DNA of 64,000 nt from G963678255 sp963678255 (lineage in GTDB: Bacteria > Cloacimonadota > Cloacimonadia > Cloacimonadales > WRIO01): positions 806,001 through 870,000 of the forward strand of contig CAXXTW010000002.1 in the NCBI GenBank assembly GCA_963678255.2. The letters run 5' to 3'. A program made the position numbers and the translations under genes. A model generated the notes under the pieces. That model was not told the DNA's origin and ran no database searches. It worked only from the letters and a program-made list of their open reading frames with translations. This document shows, piece after piece, positions 45,881 to 54,356 of this stretch. How positions within the stretch are numbered: position 1 is the first letter of the stretch; each line of letters opens with the position of its first letter.

Positions 45881-46843
45881 ATGAATATTCAAACCGTTAA
45901 TGATTTGAATATAAAAAACGATAAAGATGATCAGTTAAAAAAATTCTATAAGAATGAATATGAGGAATATTTAATTAATGTAGAAAATCTAAATCAAGAA
46001 AGTCTTGATTTGGACTCGATCAAAACTCTTTATGCTCAATTAAATCGAAATTATTATAAAGCTTTAAAGAAAATGATGAAAATCACCAACATCGGAGATA
46101 CAACTCAATATAAACTCATTAAAGTTCAAGAAACATTAAGAGAGCAAGAAGAAAAACTTAGAGCAATATTTAATAATGCAATAATTGGAATTGCAACAAT
46201 AAATCTTAATGAAGAAATTATATCTGTAAACCATAACTTAACAGATATGCTAAATTTAGTTGAACTGGATTTATTAATTACTTCTTTTGAAGATTATATC
46301 TATATTGAAGACAAAGAATTATTTAAAAAAAACATTTCTAAAATAATTGATAGAAATCAGAATCAATTTAGGATACAAATCAGAATTACCAATTCTGAAG
46401 GGTATTTCTGGTCAGATGTTTCAGCCTCATCAATAAAAGATCATAATGGTAATCCTGAAGCTGTAATCTTAATCATTGCTGATATCGATGAACAGGTTAA
46501 AGCACAAATCAAATTAAAAGAGTCTTATCAAAAATTACAGGATGCTCAAAATGAAATTATTGGACTAGAAAGAAAAAATACAGTATTAGCTATGGCTGTA
46601 ACCGCTAACCATGAAATCAATCAGCCTTTAATGATTTTAGAGGCTAATATCGAAATGCTGTTCATGAGTTTACCTGAAGAATTAAAAAATGAAAAGATCA
46701 ATCGCTATATTAAGCGAGCTTCTGAATCTGTTGAAAGAATTGTTAATATTTTAGAACATTTTAAAAAAAATGAGATAGTTGAATTTGAGGATTACGGTGG
46801 TGACACAAACATGGTATCTTTCAATTGTAATGAAGAGGAATAA
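45881..46843 (+). CDS. PAS-domain protein with histidine-kinase-like dimerisation helix, no ATPase domain
   Basis: 320 residues. Helical N-terminus (about 1-90), PAS domain (about 93-205: LRAIFNNAIIGIATINLNEE, YFWSDVSASSIKDHNGNPEAVILI), coiled coil (205-240), and a DHp-like segment VTANHEINQPLMILEANIEML (His at about 244) followed by SVERIVNILEHF. The sequence stops where an HATPase_c domain should begin, and the gene is followed by an unrelated one. So it may be a phospho-acceptor or a scaffold that receives the SiaC signal, in the place occupied by the diguanylate cyclase SiaD in Pseudomonas. Confidence 0.8.
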   Translation: MNIQTVNDLNIKNDKDDQLKKFYKNEYEEYLINVENLNQESLDLDSIKTLYAQLNRNYYKALKKMMKITNIGDTTQYKLIKVQETLREQEEKLRAIFNNAIIGIATINLNEEIISVNHNLTDMLNLVELDLLITSFEDYIYIEDKELFKKNISKIIDRNQNQFRIQIRITNSEGYFWSDVSASSIKDHNGNPEAVILIIADIDEQVKAQIKLKESYQKLQDAQNEIIGLERKNTVLAMAVTANHEINQPLMILEANIEMLFMSLPEELKNEKINRYIKRASESVERIVNILEHFKKNEIVEFEDYGGDTNMVSFNCNEEE

Positions 46844-46901
46844 AACAGAATTATTTTCATTCAAAATAGAGTTTATTTATTAAGAATTTGAAAGAGGAGC
46901 T

Positions 46902-48125
46902 ATGTTGTTTATTTACAGAGTTATAACACTAATTATTTATTATATTTTTTTCCCTTTTATTTATATTATTTTTGCCAAAAATAATTTTAAACAGAGAATA
47001 TCCTTCAAAAAGTTTCCTGTTGATTATTCAATATGGATTCATGCCTCTTCTCTGGGCGAAGTAAACGCAGTAAGACCCTTTATTCTAGAATTATTGGAAA
47101 AGCACCCCTCTCTCCCCATTATAATCACAAGTATGACCAAAACTGGGATTGATGCTGCAAAAAAAATTAGTGGTAAAGTAATTGTGAATCAATTCCCCTT
47201 AGATCTTTATCCTATCATGTTAAGAGCTTTTAAAGAAATCAAACCAAAATTAATATTACTGATGGAAACTGAATTATGGCCGAATATGATCTCTATTGCA
47301 TATAAAAAAAAAATACCAATCATTATACTTAATGCTCGATTGTCAGATCGATCTTTCCCGAGATACAAAGCACTACGAATATTTTGGAAACCTCTACTAA
47401 AAAAAATTAGTTTGGTTAATGCACAATCTGAAAAAGATAAAGAAAGATATCTGTATCTTGGAGCTCAAAATGTGGTTAATGTCAATAATCTAAAATTTTC
47501 TATTGAATTACCTGTTTTGGAAAAATCAGATTTAAGAAAAGCATGGAAATATCAGTTCAATGATTTTATCATTGCTTTAGGTAGTAGCAGACCCGGAGAA
47601 GAAAAACTTCTAATTGAAGTAATTAAGAAAATTGAAACATTAATTCCCAGATTGAAAGTAATTATTGTTCCCAGACACTTACAAAGACTATCTGAGATAA
47701 AGAACCTGTTTTCAGAAGGAGAATACTCTCTTTTTAGCGAAAATAAAAATGATCATCTCTTTATGATAGTTGATGAAATGGGCGTATTACCTCAGGTCTA
47801 TGCAATAAGTGATATTTCTATCATTGGAGGAAGTTTTTATAATTTTGGAGGCCATAATCCTTTAGAAGCCGCTAATTATGAAGTTCCTATTTTAATTGGT
47901 CCATATCATCATTCTTGTGAAGATATTGTTAATAAGTTATTGAGTAATCATGGAATTGAAGTGTGTAATCATGAAAGTCTGCAAAATTCTATACTAAATC
48001 TAGCAAATAATATTGAAATACGAAGAGAAATGGGGAAAAATGCAAAAAATACAATCCTTGAAAATATGAATAGTTTAGAACTCCATTATACGAATATAAA
48101 GCCATGGATCGAAAGAATAAAATAA
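46902..48125 (+). CDS. waaA: 3-deoxy-D-manno-octulosonic acid (Kdo) transferase
   Basis: 407 residues. N-terminal membrane anchor (about 5-25), then GT30 signatures: YSIWIHASSLGEVNAVRPF, LPIIITSMTKTG, LLMETELWPNMI, IPIIILNARLSDRS, LGSSRPGEE, and SIIGGSFYNFGGHNPLEAA. It transfers Kdo to lipid A precursor, showing that this organism makes LPS. It overlaps the following radical SAM gene by 22 bp. Confidence 0.95.
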   Translation: MLFIYRVITLIIYYIFFPFIYIIFAKNNFKQRISFKKFPVDYSIWIHASSLGEVNAVRPFILELLEKHPSLPIIITSMTKTGIDAAKKISGKVIVNQFPLDLYPIMLRAFKEIKPKLILLMETELWPNMISIAYKKKIPIIILNARLSDRSFPRYKALRIFWKPLLKKISLVNAQSEKDKERYLYLGAQNVVNVNNLKFSIELPVLEKSDLRKAWKYQFNDFIIALGSSRPGEEKLLIEVIKKIETLIPRLKVIIVPRHLQRLSEIKNLFSEGEYSLFSENKNDHLFMIVDEMGVLPQVYAISDISIIGGSFYNFGGHNPLEAANYEVPILIGPYHHSCEDIVNKLLSNHGIEVCNHESLQNSILNLANNIEIRREMGKNAKNTILENMNSLELHYTNIKPWIERIK

Positions 48126-49111
48126 TTGCCGATTATTGGCATAAATTGGAAAACCAGACTATACAATGTGACTTATGTCCTCATTTTTGTAAAATTGAAT
48201 TAGATCATTCTGGGATTTGTAGAAAAAGAGTTAATATTGATTCAGTATTAATTGCTGAAAATTATGGGAAAACAACCGGAATTCAAATAGATCCTATAGA
48301 AAAGAAACCCCTTTATCATTTCTACCCAGGTACTCAAATCTTATCTTTGGGGGCAAATTCATGTAACTTTAAATGTAAGTTCTGCCAGAATTATACTATT
48401 AGCCAGCAAGAATGTAAGACAGAATTGATAAGCCCTGTAAAAATTTTGGACATTTGTAAAGAATATAATATTAGCTCAGTTGCCTTTACTTACAGTGAAC
48501 CCATTACTTGGTATGAATTTATAATTGATTGTGCAAAACTTCTTAAAGAAAATAATAAAAAAATTGTTATGGTAAGTAATGGGTTTATCAATGAAGAACC
48601 TCTTAAAAAGTTGTTGCTATATACCGATGCTTGGAATGTCGATCTAAAAGCTTTTAACGAAGAATTCTATAAAAATGTATGCTTTGGCTCATTACAACCT
48701 GTCTTAAATGCAATAAAAATCATAAATGAGAAAAATCATATTGAAGTAACACACCTAATGATTGAAGATGTAAATGATGATGTAAATGATTTTATAGAGT
48801 TAGTTAAATACATATCAAGAATTAATGAGAATATCCCTCTTCATGTTTCCAGATATTTCCCAAAATATCTAATGAATAACCCCGCTACTACTATTTTAAA
48901 AATAAATGAATCGATTCAAAATGCGAAATCTTATTTAAAATATGTTTACTCTGGAAATATCATTCTCGAAAATATGAAAGAAAATAATACTTATTGTTCC
49001 TTTTGTCATACTGAATTAATTGAAAGACATACTTATTCAGCATATATAACTAATATGAAAAAAAATAAATGTAAAAATTGTGGTAAAGAACTTTATGGAG
49101 TCTTTTCATGA
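48104..49111 (+). CDS. AmmeMemoRadiSam-type radical SAM enzyme (AmrS-like)
   Basis: 335 residues. N-terminal Cys cluster (CDLCPHFCKIELDHSGIC), the radical SAM motif CNFKCKFC (C-x3-C-x2-C), QIDPIEKKPLYHFYPGTQILSLG and SVAFTYSEPITWYEF, all typical of the AmrS family related to pyruvate-formate-lyase activase. The C-terminus adds a zinc-ribbon-like pair (CSFCHTE, CKNCGKEL). Partner AMMECR1 and MEMO genes are not in view. Substrate unknown. Its stop overlaps the NusG_II gene start. Confidence 0.88.
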   Translation: MDRKNKIIADYWHKLENQTIQCDLCPHFCKIELDHSGICRKRVNIDSVLIAENYGKTTGIQIDPIEKKPLYHFYPGTQILSLGANSCNFKCKFCQNYTISQQECKTELISPVKILDICKEYNISSVAFTYSEPITWYEFIIDCAKLLKENNKKIVMVSNGFINEEPLKKLLLYTDAWNVDLKAFNEEFYKNVCFGSLQPVLNAIKIINEKNHIEVTHLMIEDVNDDVNDFIELVKYISRINENIPLHVSRYFPKYLMNNPATTILKINESIQNAKSYLKYVYSGNIILENMKENNTYCSFCHTELIERHTYSAYITNMKKNKCKNCGKELYGVFS

Positions 49112-49494
49112 AATCATTACTAAAAAATCTCATTTCGTTAATGAATAAATGGGATTATTGTTTAATTCTAATATTACTCATTTCAGCGTTAGTTTTTTTT
49201 ATCTTAATCCATAAATCACAAAATAAAGATACTGTAGTGATTGAATATAATAATATGATATTTAAAACCGTTTCATTACAGGAGAATCAATTAATTAATG
49301 TAGATAATCATATGATTATTGAAATAAAAAATTCAAAAGTAAGAATAAAACAATCAGATTGTCATAATCAATTATGTGTTAAACAAGGTTGGTCAGATAG
49401 CTTTCCCTTAATATGTGTACCAAATCATGTGCTTGTAAAAATTGAAAGTCATCAGAATAATAAACATCAGAAAAAAGTATTAATCACATATTAA
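49108..49494 (+). CDS. NusG domain II-containing membrane protein
   Basis: 128 residues. One membrane helix (about 17-36), then a small beta domain: IEIKNSKVRIKQSDCHNQLCVKQGW and LICVPNHVLVKI, which fits the NusG_II family (usually C-P-..LCV..GW..IVCLPN). Both cysteines of the C-x4-C pair and the later Cys are kept. Such proteins occur beside Rnf, ApbE-like or isoprenoid genes and are probably extracytoplasmic; no precise role known. Confidence 0.85.
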   Translation: MKSLLKNLISLMNKWDYCLILILLISALVFFILIHKSQNKDTVVIEYNNMIFKTVSLQENQLINVDNHMIIEIKNSKVRIKQSDCHNQLCVKQGWSDSFPLICVPNHVLVKIESHQNNKHQKKVLITY

Positions 49495-49495
49495 G

Positions 49496-51040
49496 ATGAA
49501 AAGAATACTCTGGATTTTATTATCTTTGATTGTTTTATCGGTTCCAATAGTAATATTCTACTATTCCAAGCTTAGTATCCTTAAACAAGTAAATTTTTAC
49601 AATATTATAAATGAAATATTTAACTATGTTTCCGTTTTCATTATTGTATCCATAATTTTTCTTGTTATCAGAGAAAATTCTAATCCAATAAAAACAATAG
49701 CTTGGATTCAAATATTGATTTTTTTGCCAATAGTAGGTTTTATTCTTTATATTTTTTTTGGTATTAATTATCGAAAAAGAAAAATTTTCAAAATGAAATC
49801 AAGAACGGATGAGATATCAATAGATAGTTTTCTGCAAACACTTATTCCTTATCATAATAAACGTTTAACTCTCAAAGAACAAAAAGATCCTTTATCATCT
49901 CGATTAATTACTTTAATGCAACATAATGATAAAGCATTTTTATCCTGGCATAATAAAATTGATATTTTTTTTAGCGGAAAAGATAAAATTAACCAATTAT
50001 TCTTAGACATTAGCCGAGCTAAAGAATCAATTCATTTAGAGTATTTTTCTATACTTTATGATGAAACTGGTTTTTTACTTAAAGAGTTGCTAATTGATCG
50101 ATTAAAAGCAGGAGTAGAAATAAGAATAATCTATGATAGCGTTGGTTCTTGGAGAATCAGACATCATTACTGGGAAGAAATTATTAAAGCAGGTGGAGAA
50201 TGCTATCCATTTTTACCTGTCTATTTCCCGTTTTTATCAAGTAAATTAAACTATAGGGATCATCGAAAAATTGTTATTATTGATAATCAAATTGGATATA
50301 TCGGTGGCGTAAATATCGGGAATAAATATATGGGAATGAGCAAAAAATTTGGTAATTGGAGAGATAGTCATTTAAAAATTGAAGGAGAAGCTGTTCTTTT
50401 ACTTCAAAAAATATTCTTATTAGATTGGTCATTTGTCAGTAATAAAAGTCTTTTTATAGATAAGTATTTTATTACACACTCAACGAATGATTATCTTCCC
50501 ATGCAAATAGTTACTTCAGGTCCTGATTCAGATTGGGAAAATATTCTTCAAGTTTATTTTACAATGATAAGTTCTGCACAAAAATACATTTATATTCAAA
50601 CCCCTTATATGGTTTTAGATGAAAGTATATTAATGGCTTTGAAAACCGCTTCCTTATCTGGTATAGATATCAAGATAATGTTACCAGAAAAACCTGATCA
50701 TCGACTTGTTTATTATGGTTCAAGGTCATATTATTCCGAATTAATATCATGTGGAGTTAAAATCTATGAATATACAAAAGGATTTATTCATTCAAAAATG
50801 ATTTTAGTTGATGATCAGATTGTCTCAATTGGAACAGCAAATATGGATTTAAGAAGTTTTAAGCAAAATTTTGAGATAAATGCGTTAATTTATGATTTAA
50901 AACCAGTTTTAGAAGTTAAGAAAAATTATTTAAATGATCTTGAAGATTCTCACTTAATTTATGAAGAAGATTTCAAAAAAAGATCATTTTATCTTAAAAT
51001 CTTGGAATCATTAGCCAGATTATTTTCTCCCATTTTATAA
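49496..51040 (+). CDS. cls: Cardiolipin synthase (phospholipase D family)
   Basis: 514 residues. Two or three N-terminal helices (about 5-95), then two HKD motifs: DHRKIVIIDNQIGYIGGVNIG (first) and FIHSKMILVDDQIVSIGTANMD (second), with typical flanks LEYFSILYDETG and YIQTPYMVLDESIL. It makes cardiolipin from phosphatidylglycerol at the inner membrane. The 3' end overlaps the convergent tRNA nucleotidyltransferase gene by 52 bp. Confidence 0.95.
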   Translation: MKRILWILLSLIVLSVPIVIFYYSKLSILKQVNFYNIINEIFNYVSVFIIVSIIFLVIRENSNPIKTIAWIQILIFLPIVGFILYIFFGINYRKRKIFKMKSRTDEISIDSFLQTLIPYHNKRLTLKEQKDPLSSRLITLMQHNDKAFLSWHNKIDIFFSGKDKINQLFLDISRAKESIHLEYFSILYDETGFLLKELLIDRLKAGVEIRIIYDSVGSWRIRHHYWEEIIKAGGECYPFLPVYFPFLSSKLNYRDHRKIVIIDNQIGYIGGVNIGNKYMGMSKKFGNWRDSHLKIEGEAVLLLQKIFLLDWSFVSNKSLFIDKYFITHSTNDYLPMQIVTSGPDSDWENILQVYFTMISSAQKYIYIQTPYMVLDESILMALKTASLSGIDIKIMLPEKPDHRLVYYGSRSYYSELISCGVKIYEYTKGFIHSKMILVDDQIVSIGTANMDLRSFKQNFEINALIYDLKPVLEVKKNYLNDLEDSHLIYEEDFKKRSFYLKILESLARLFSPIL

Positions 51041-53613
51041 TTTGATAAGAAATTATATTCATCTTCTTTTGTATTTAGTAAACCATCTATTTTCAATTTC
51101 AAAAGCAACTTTTTTATTGTACCGATAGTTTTCCCTTTTGGAAATCCTATAAGAATTAAATCTTTTCCGCTTAATTCAGTATTTATAAATCTCCAGTTAG
51201 TAATAAATTGTAAGATTTTGTTTTTAATAATTTCATCAGGAATAGTAATAAGCAAAACAAGCAAAGTTTCAACACTATATTGAAACAGTATTTCAGAAAT
51301 CTCTCCATTTGATGTTATTTCCTGAAGTTTGTTATAATAATTAAGATAAAAATCATGATATTGATCATAAGCTTTTAGTAGGGTTTTTGAGAATTTTAGT
51401 TTTATGGATATTTTTGTTTTAGCTCTAAGAGATAAATTTAAAGTCAAAATGGATAAGTAGATGACCCACTCTTGAATATTCTCATTAAAAAATGATTCTT
51501 TAAACCATTGAATCCTCCGAAAAGCTTCATTAAAAAAAGAAGTTTTTTCCTGATCAAAAGTAAGATTTACGTGAATTTTTTTTAAAACACCTAATTCATG
51601 CAGACGAATAAAGAATTGTGAGGGAATCGTTTCATAACAAGCTTTAATGATTTCTTGTTGGATTCGCTCCACAGCAACAAGATTAAGAGAATTATTTGTT
51701 ATTGCTTTTTGCATTAAAAAGAAGGTTTTTTGATCAATTTTAAAACTAAATCTTTGTTCAAAACGTATTGCTCTCAGTATTCTGGTAGGATCATCAGAGA
51801 AACTCATATTATTTAAAACTCTGACTATTCCAAGTTGTAAATCACGTCTGGCATTAAAAAAGTCAATTAATTTGCCAAATTCAGATTGGTTTATCTGAAC
51901 AGCCATACTATTAATGGTAAAATCTCTTCTATAAAGATCATTTCTTATGGATGAAGTTGAGACAGTTGGTGTTTCTCCTGGTTTACGATAGTATTCACTT
52001 CTGGCAGTAACTAAATCAATCTTGCCTAATACTGGAATTTGAACTATTGCAGTTTTAAACTTAGGGAAAGACACATAATTATATCCAAATTTGTTATTTA
52101 AAATTTTAGCAAATTCTATGGCATCGTATTCTAAAACGATATCGAAATCAAAATTTTCTCTATTCATTAAAAGATCTCTGACAAATCCACCTACAATATA
52201 TGCTTTTGCCTGAACTGTATCTGCCATGATTCCGATTTTATAGATTTCATTAAGAACCTCCTGTTTTATCTCTCTTTTCATTTTAGCAGAGACATTATCG
52301 AAATATGAAGGATCTTCTGAGTTTTTAATTTTATTCTGAGCAAATAAAAGATCTCTGCGTGAAATTATTCCAATCAAATTGCCATTTTCAACAACTGGTA
52401 ATCGTCCAATGTCTTTTTCAAGCATTAATTCCTGCGCTTTAAAAATAGAAGCATTAGGATTTATGGTATATAAGTCAGTGGAAATAAAAGATTCAACTGA
52501 CGAGTTTTCGATTTTTTGTAATAAAGCTTTACTGATATCTTTTTTTGTAATAATCCCAATATGTTTTGAATTTTTTACAACTATCAAAGCACCGATATTC
52601 TGATTAGTAAGAATTCTAATCGCATTTAAAATACTTGAATCTGAATCAATTGTTTCAACCTGATAATTCATAAATTCTTTCACCGTACCAAAGCTTCTTA
52701 CAAATTTTTCAATAATTTCATATAAAATAGTTTGAATAGAATTTGTATCAATATTATGAATGGTAGCAGATCCTGAAGATGGGTGTCCCCCGCCTCCAAA
52801 AGTTCTTAATACTTTATTTACTGGAAGAAATGAATAATCACTTCTTCCAACAATTAAAATTTGATTATCATGTTTTGCTAAACAAAAAATGCAGGGTAAA
52901 TTTTCAGATTGTCGAATATATTGTATAAGCATAGAAATACTTTGTTTAGAATCTTTATAATTAATTGTTAAAAAATAGATTGGAACATCAAGAATATCAA
53001 TTCTTTCAATATTATTGATTAATTCATTCATTAACTGAATTTGATCAGCTGTAAATTGAGGTTTCACATATTTTTTTATAAGTGTCAAAGAAGCACCCAT
53101 AGAAAGCAGAAAAGCCATTGCAGAAAAATCTTTTTGAGTTGTATTAATATTTAAAAAACTACCAGTATCCTCATATATGCCCAAAGCAAGAACAGAGGCA
53201 TAAAAAGGAGTGATTTCAACATTTCTTTCTATCAATTCATTCAATATTACAGAGACACAAGAGCCTGTATTTTCATGTCTATAATATACAAATCTCTTTT
53301 CATCAATTTTTTCATTATGATGATCATAACAAACAACTTGTAAATTATCATTTTGTTTTATATATTTTCCAATTTTTCCAGTTCTGCTTATATTAGTGTT
53401 ATCTACCATGATGATAAAGTCAATTTCCGATAAAATAACATTTTTTTCTCTTATAAAATTGAACTTTTCTTTATGATCATGGATAAATCTTAAGACAACT
53501 TCATCACTAGCACCAGTAATACAGATAAAAGCATCAGGGAAAAGTAATTGAGCCGCTACCATTGAAGAAAAAGCATCTAGATCACAATTACTATGACTAA
53601 CGATAATTTTCAT
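50989..53613 (-). CDS. DHH phosphoesterase-CBS-tRNA nucleotidyltransferase (CCA/A-adding) fusion
   Basis: 874 residues. Domain order: DHH phosphoesterase (about 1-165; SHSNCDLDAFSSM, MVDNTN, CYDHHNE), DHHA1 with FGGGGHPSSGSAT (about 270), a CBS pair (about 310-425), then a class II nucleotidyltransferase head (about 470-600; KAYIVGGFVRDLLM, FDFDIVLEYDA with DxD, RNDLYRRDFTINSMAVQI) and an RNA-binding body (DDPTRILRAIRFEQRFSF). It adds A or CCA to tRNA 3' ends; the DHH-CBS part may degrade or sense nucleotides. The fusion is known in several phyla. It overlaps recO by 4 bp. Confidence 0.93.
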   Translation of the reverse strand: MKIIVSHSNCDLDAFSSMVAAQLLFPDAFICITGASDEVVLRFIHDHKEKFNFIREKNVILSEIDFIIMVDNTNISRTGKIGKYIKQNDNLQVVCYDHHNEKIDEKRFVYYRHENTGSCVSVILNELIERNVEITPFYASVLALGIYEDTGSFLNINTTQKDFSAMAFLLSMGASLTLIKKYVKPQFTADQIQLMNELINNIERIDILDVPIYFLTINYKDSKQSISMLIQYIRQSENLPCIFCLAKHDNQILIVGRSDYSFLPVNKVLRTFGGGGHPSSGSATIHNIDTNSIQTILYEIIEKFVRSFGTVKEFMNYQVETIDSDSSILNAIRILTNQNIGALIVVKNSKHIGIITKKDISKALLQKIENSSVESFISTDLYTINPNASIFKAQELMLEKDIGRLPVVENGNLIGIISRRDLLFAQNKIKNSEDPSYFDNVSAKMKREIKQEVLNEIYKIGIMADTVQAKAYIVGGFVRDLLMNRENFDFDIVLEYDAIEFAKILNNKFGYNYVSFPKFKTAIVQIPVLGKIDLVTARSEYYRKPGETPTVSTSSIRNDLYRRDFTINSMAVQINQSEFGKLIDFFNARRDLQLGIVRVLNNMSFSDDPTRILRAIRFEQRFSFKIDQKTFFLMQKAITNNSLNLVAVERIQQEIIKACYETIPSQFFIRLHELGVLKKIHVNLTFDQEKTSFFNEAFRRIQWFKESFFNENIQEWVIYLSILTLNLSLRAKTKISIKLKFSKTLLKAYDQYHDFYLNYYNKLQEITSNGEISEILFQYSVETLLVLLITIPDEIIKNKILQFITNWRFINTELSGKDLILIGFPKGKTIGTIKKLLLKLKIDGLLNTKEDEYNFLSNYKMGENNLANDSKILR

Positions 53614-54356
53614 TTTATATTATCAAACTGATTAATAGTTTTAAATTCATAATTATTTTGTAAAGATCTCTTTAACAATACCTGCAGAAGCATAGTGATC
53701 TCTGATTGCAATACAATAACAAAACGATTGTCATTGATTATAGTCCAAAAATTATCGATATTTTTACACATATGCAATAGTAAGGGATTTATAGAAATAG
53801 TTTTTAGTTGATTTTGCGATGAACATTCATTACAAATCAGATGATGATTTTCATAACAGATAGTATAATTATCTTTTTGTTTATGACAATAATCACAAAA
53901 TAGATTACATAAAGGATGACCTATCAACTGTAAAATTGAATTATAGAATTTTAGAATATAGAGACTATAGTTTTTTTTAATATTTTTTAAGTAATATATA
54001 TAATTGTTGACGAGTTTATATAATTCATCATAGTCTTCATAAGGCACAGAAATATTAAATAAAAGTTCAGTACAAGCTTCCATCATGAGAAAATGCTCAT
54101 AGGTTAAAGAGAGTGCTGAATTTAAAATATCATTTATAGATTTCACTTTAAAAAAAGAGGAGGAATCAGATTTAGATAATTCTAAATCAAGTTCATTATA
54201 TAATTGAAAATTTTCACTTTGTCCTTTATTTTTTTTTACACCTTGAGCAATTATACTAATTAAACCTTCAGATTGAGACAAAGCCTGAAAAATATAACTT
54301 GATTCTTTCCATTGGTTTTTTTTTAAAATAATCACATTTGTATTTAGAATCAACAT
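53610..54356 (-). CDS. recO: DNA repair protein RecO
   Basis: 248 residues. N-terminal OB fold (NVIILKKNQWKESSYIFQALSQSEGLISIIAQGVKK), helical middle, and a four-Cys zinc module (CNLFCDYCHKQKD, HLICNECSS). It anneals single strands and loads RecA with RecR. Overlaps the hybrid kinase gene by 7 bp and the nucleotidyltransferase gene by 4 bp. Confidence 0.88.
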   Translation of the reverse strand: MLILNTNVIILKKNQWKESSYIFQALSQSEGLISIIAQGVKKNKGQSENFQLYNELDLELSKSDSSSFFKVKSINDILNSALSLTYEHFLMMEACTELLFNISVPYEDYDELYKLVNNYIYYLKNIKKNYSLYILKFYNSILQLIGHPLCNLFCDYCHKQKDNYTICYENHHLICNECSSQNQLKTISINPLLLHMCKNIDNFWTIINDNRFVIVLQSEITMLLQVLLKRSLQNNYEFKTINQFDNIK

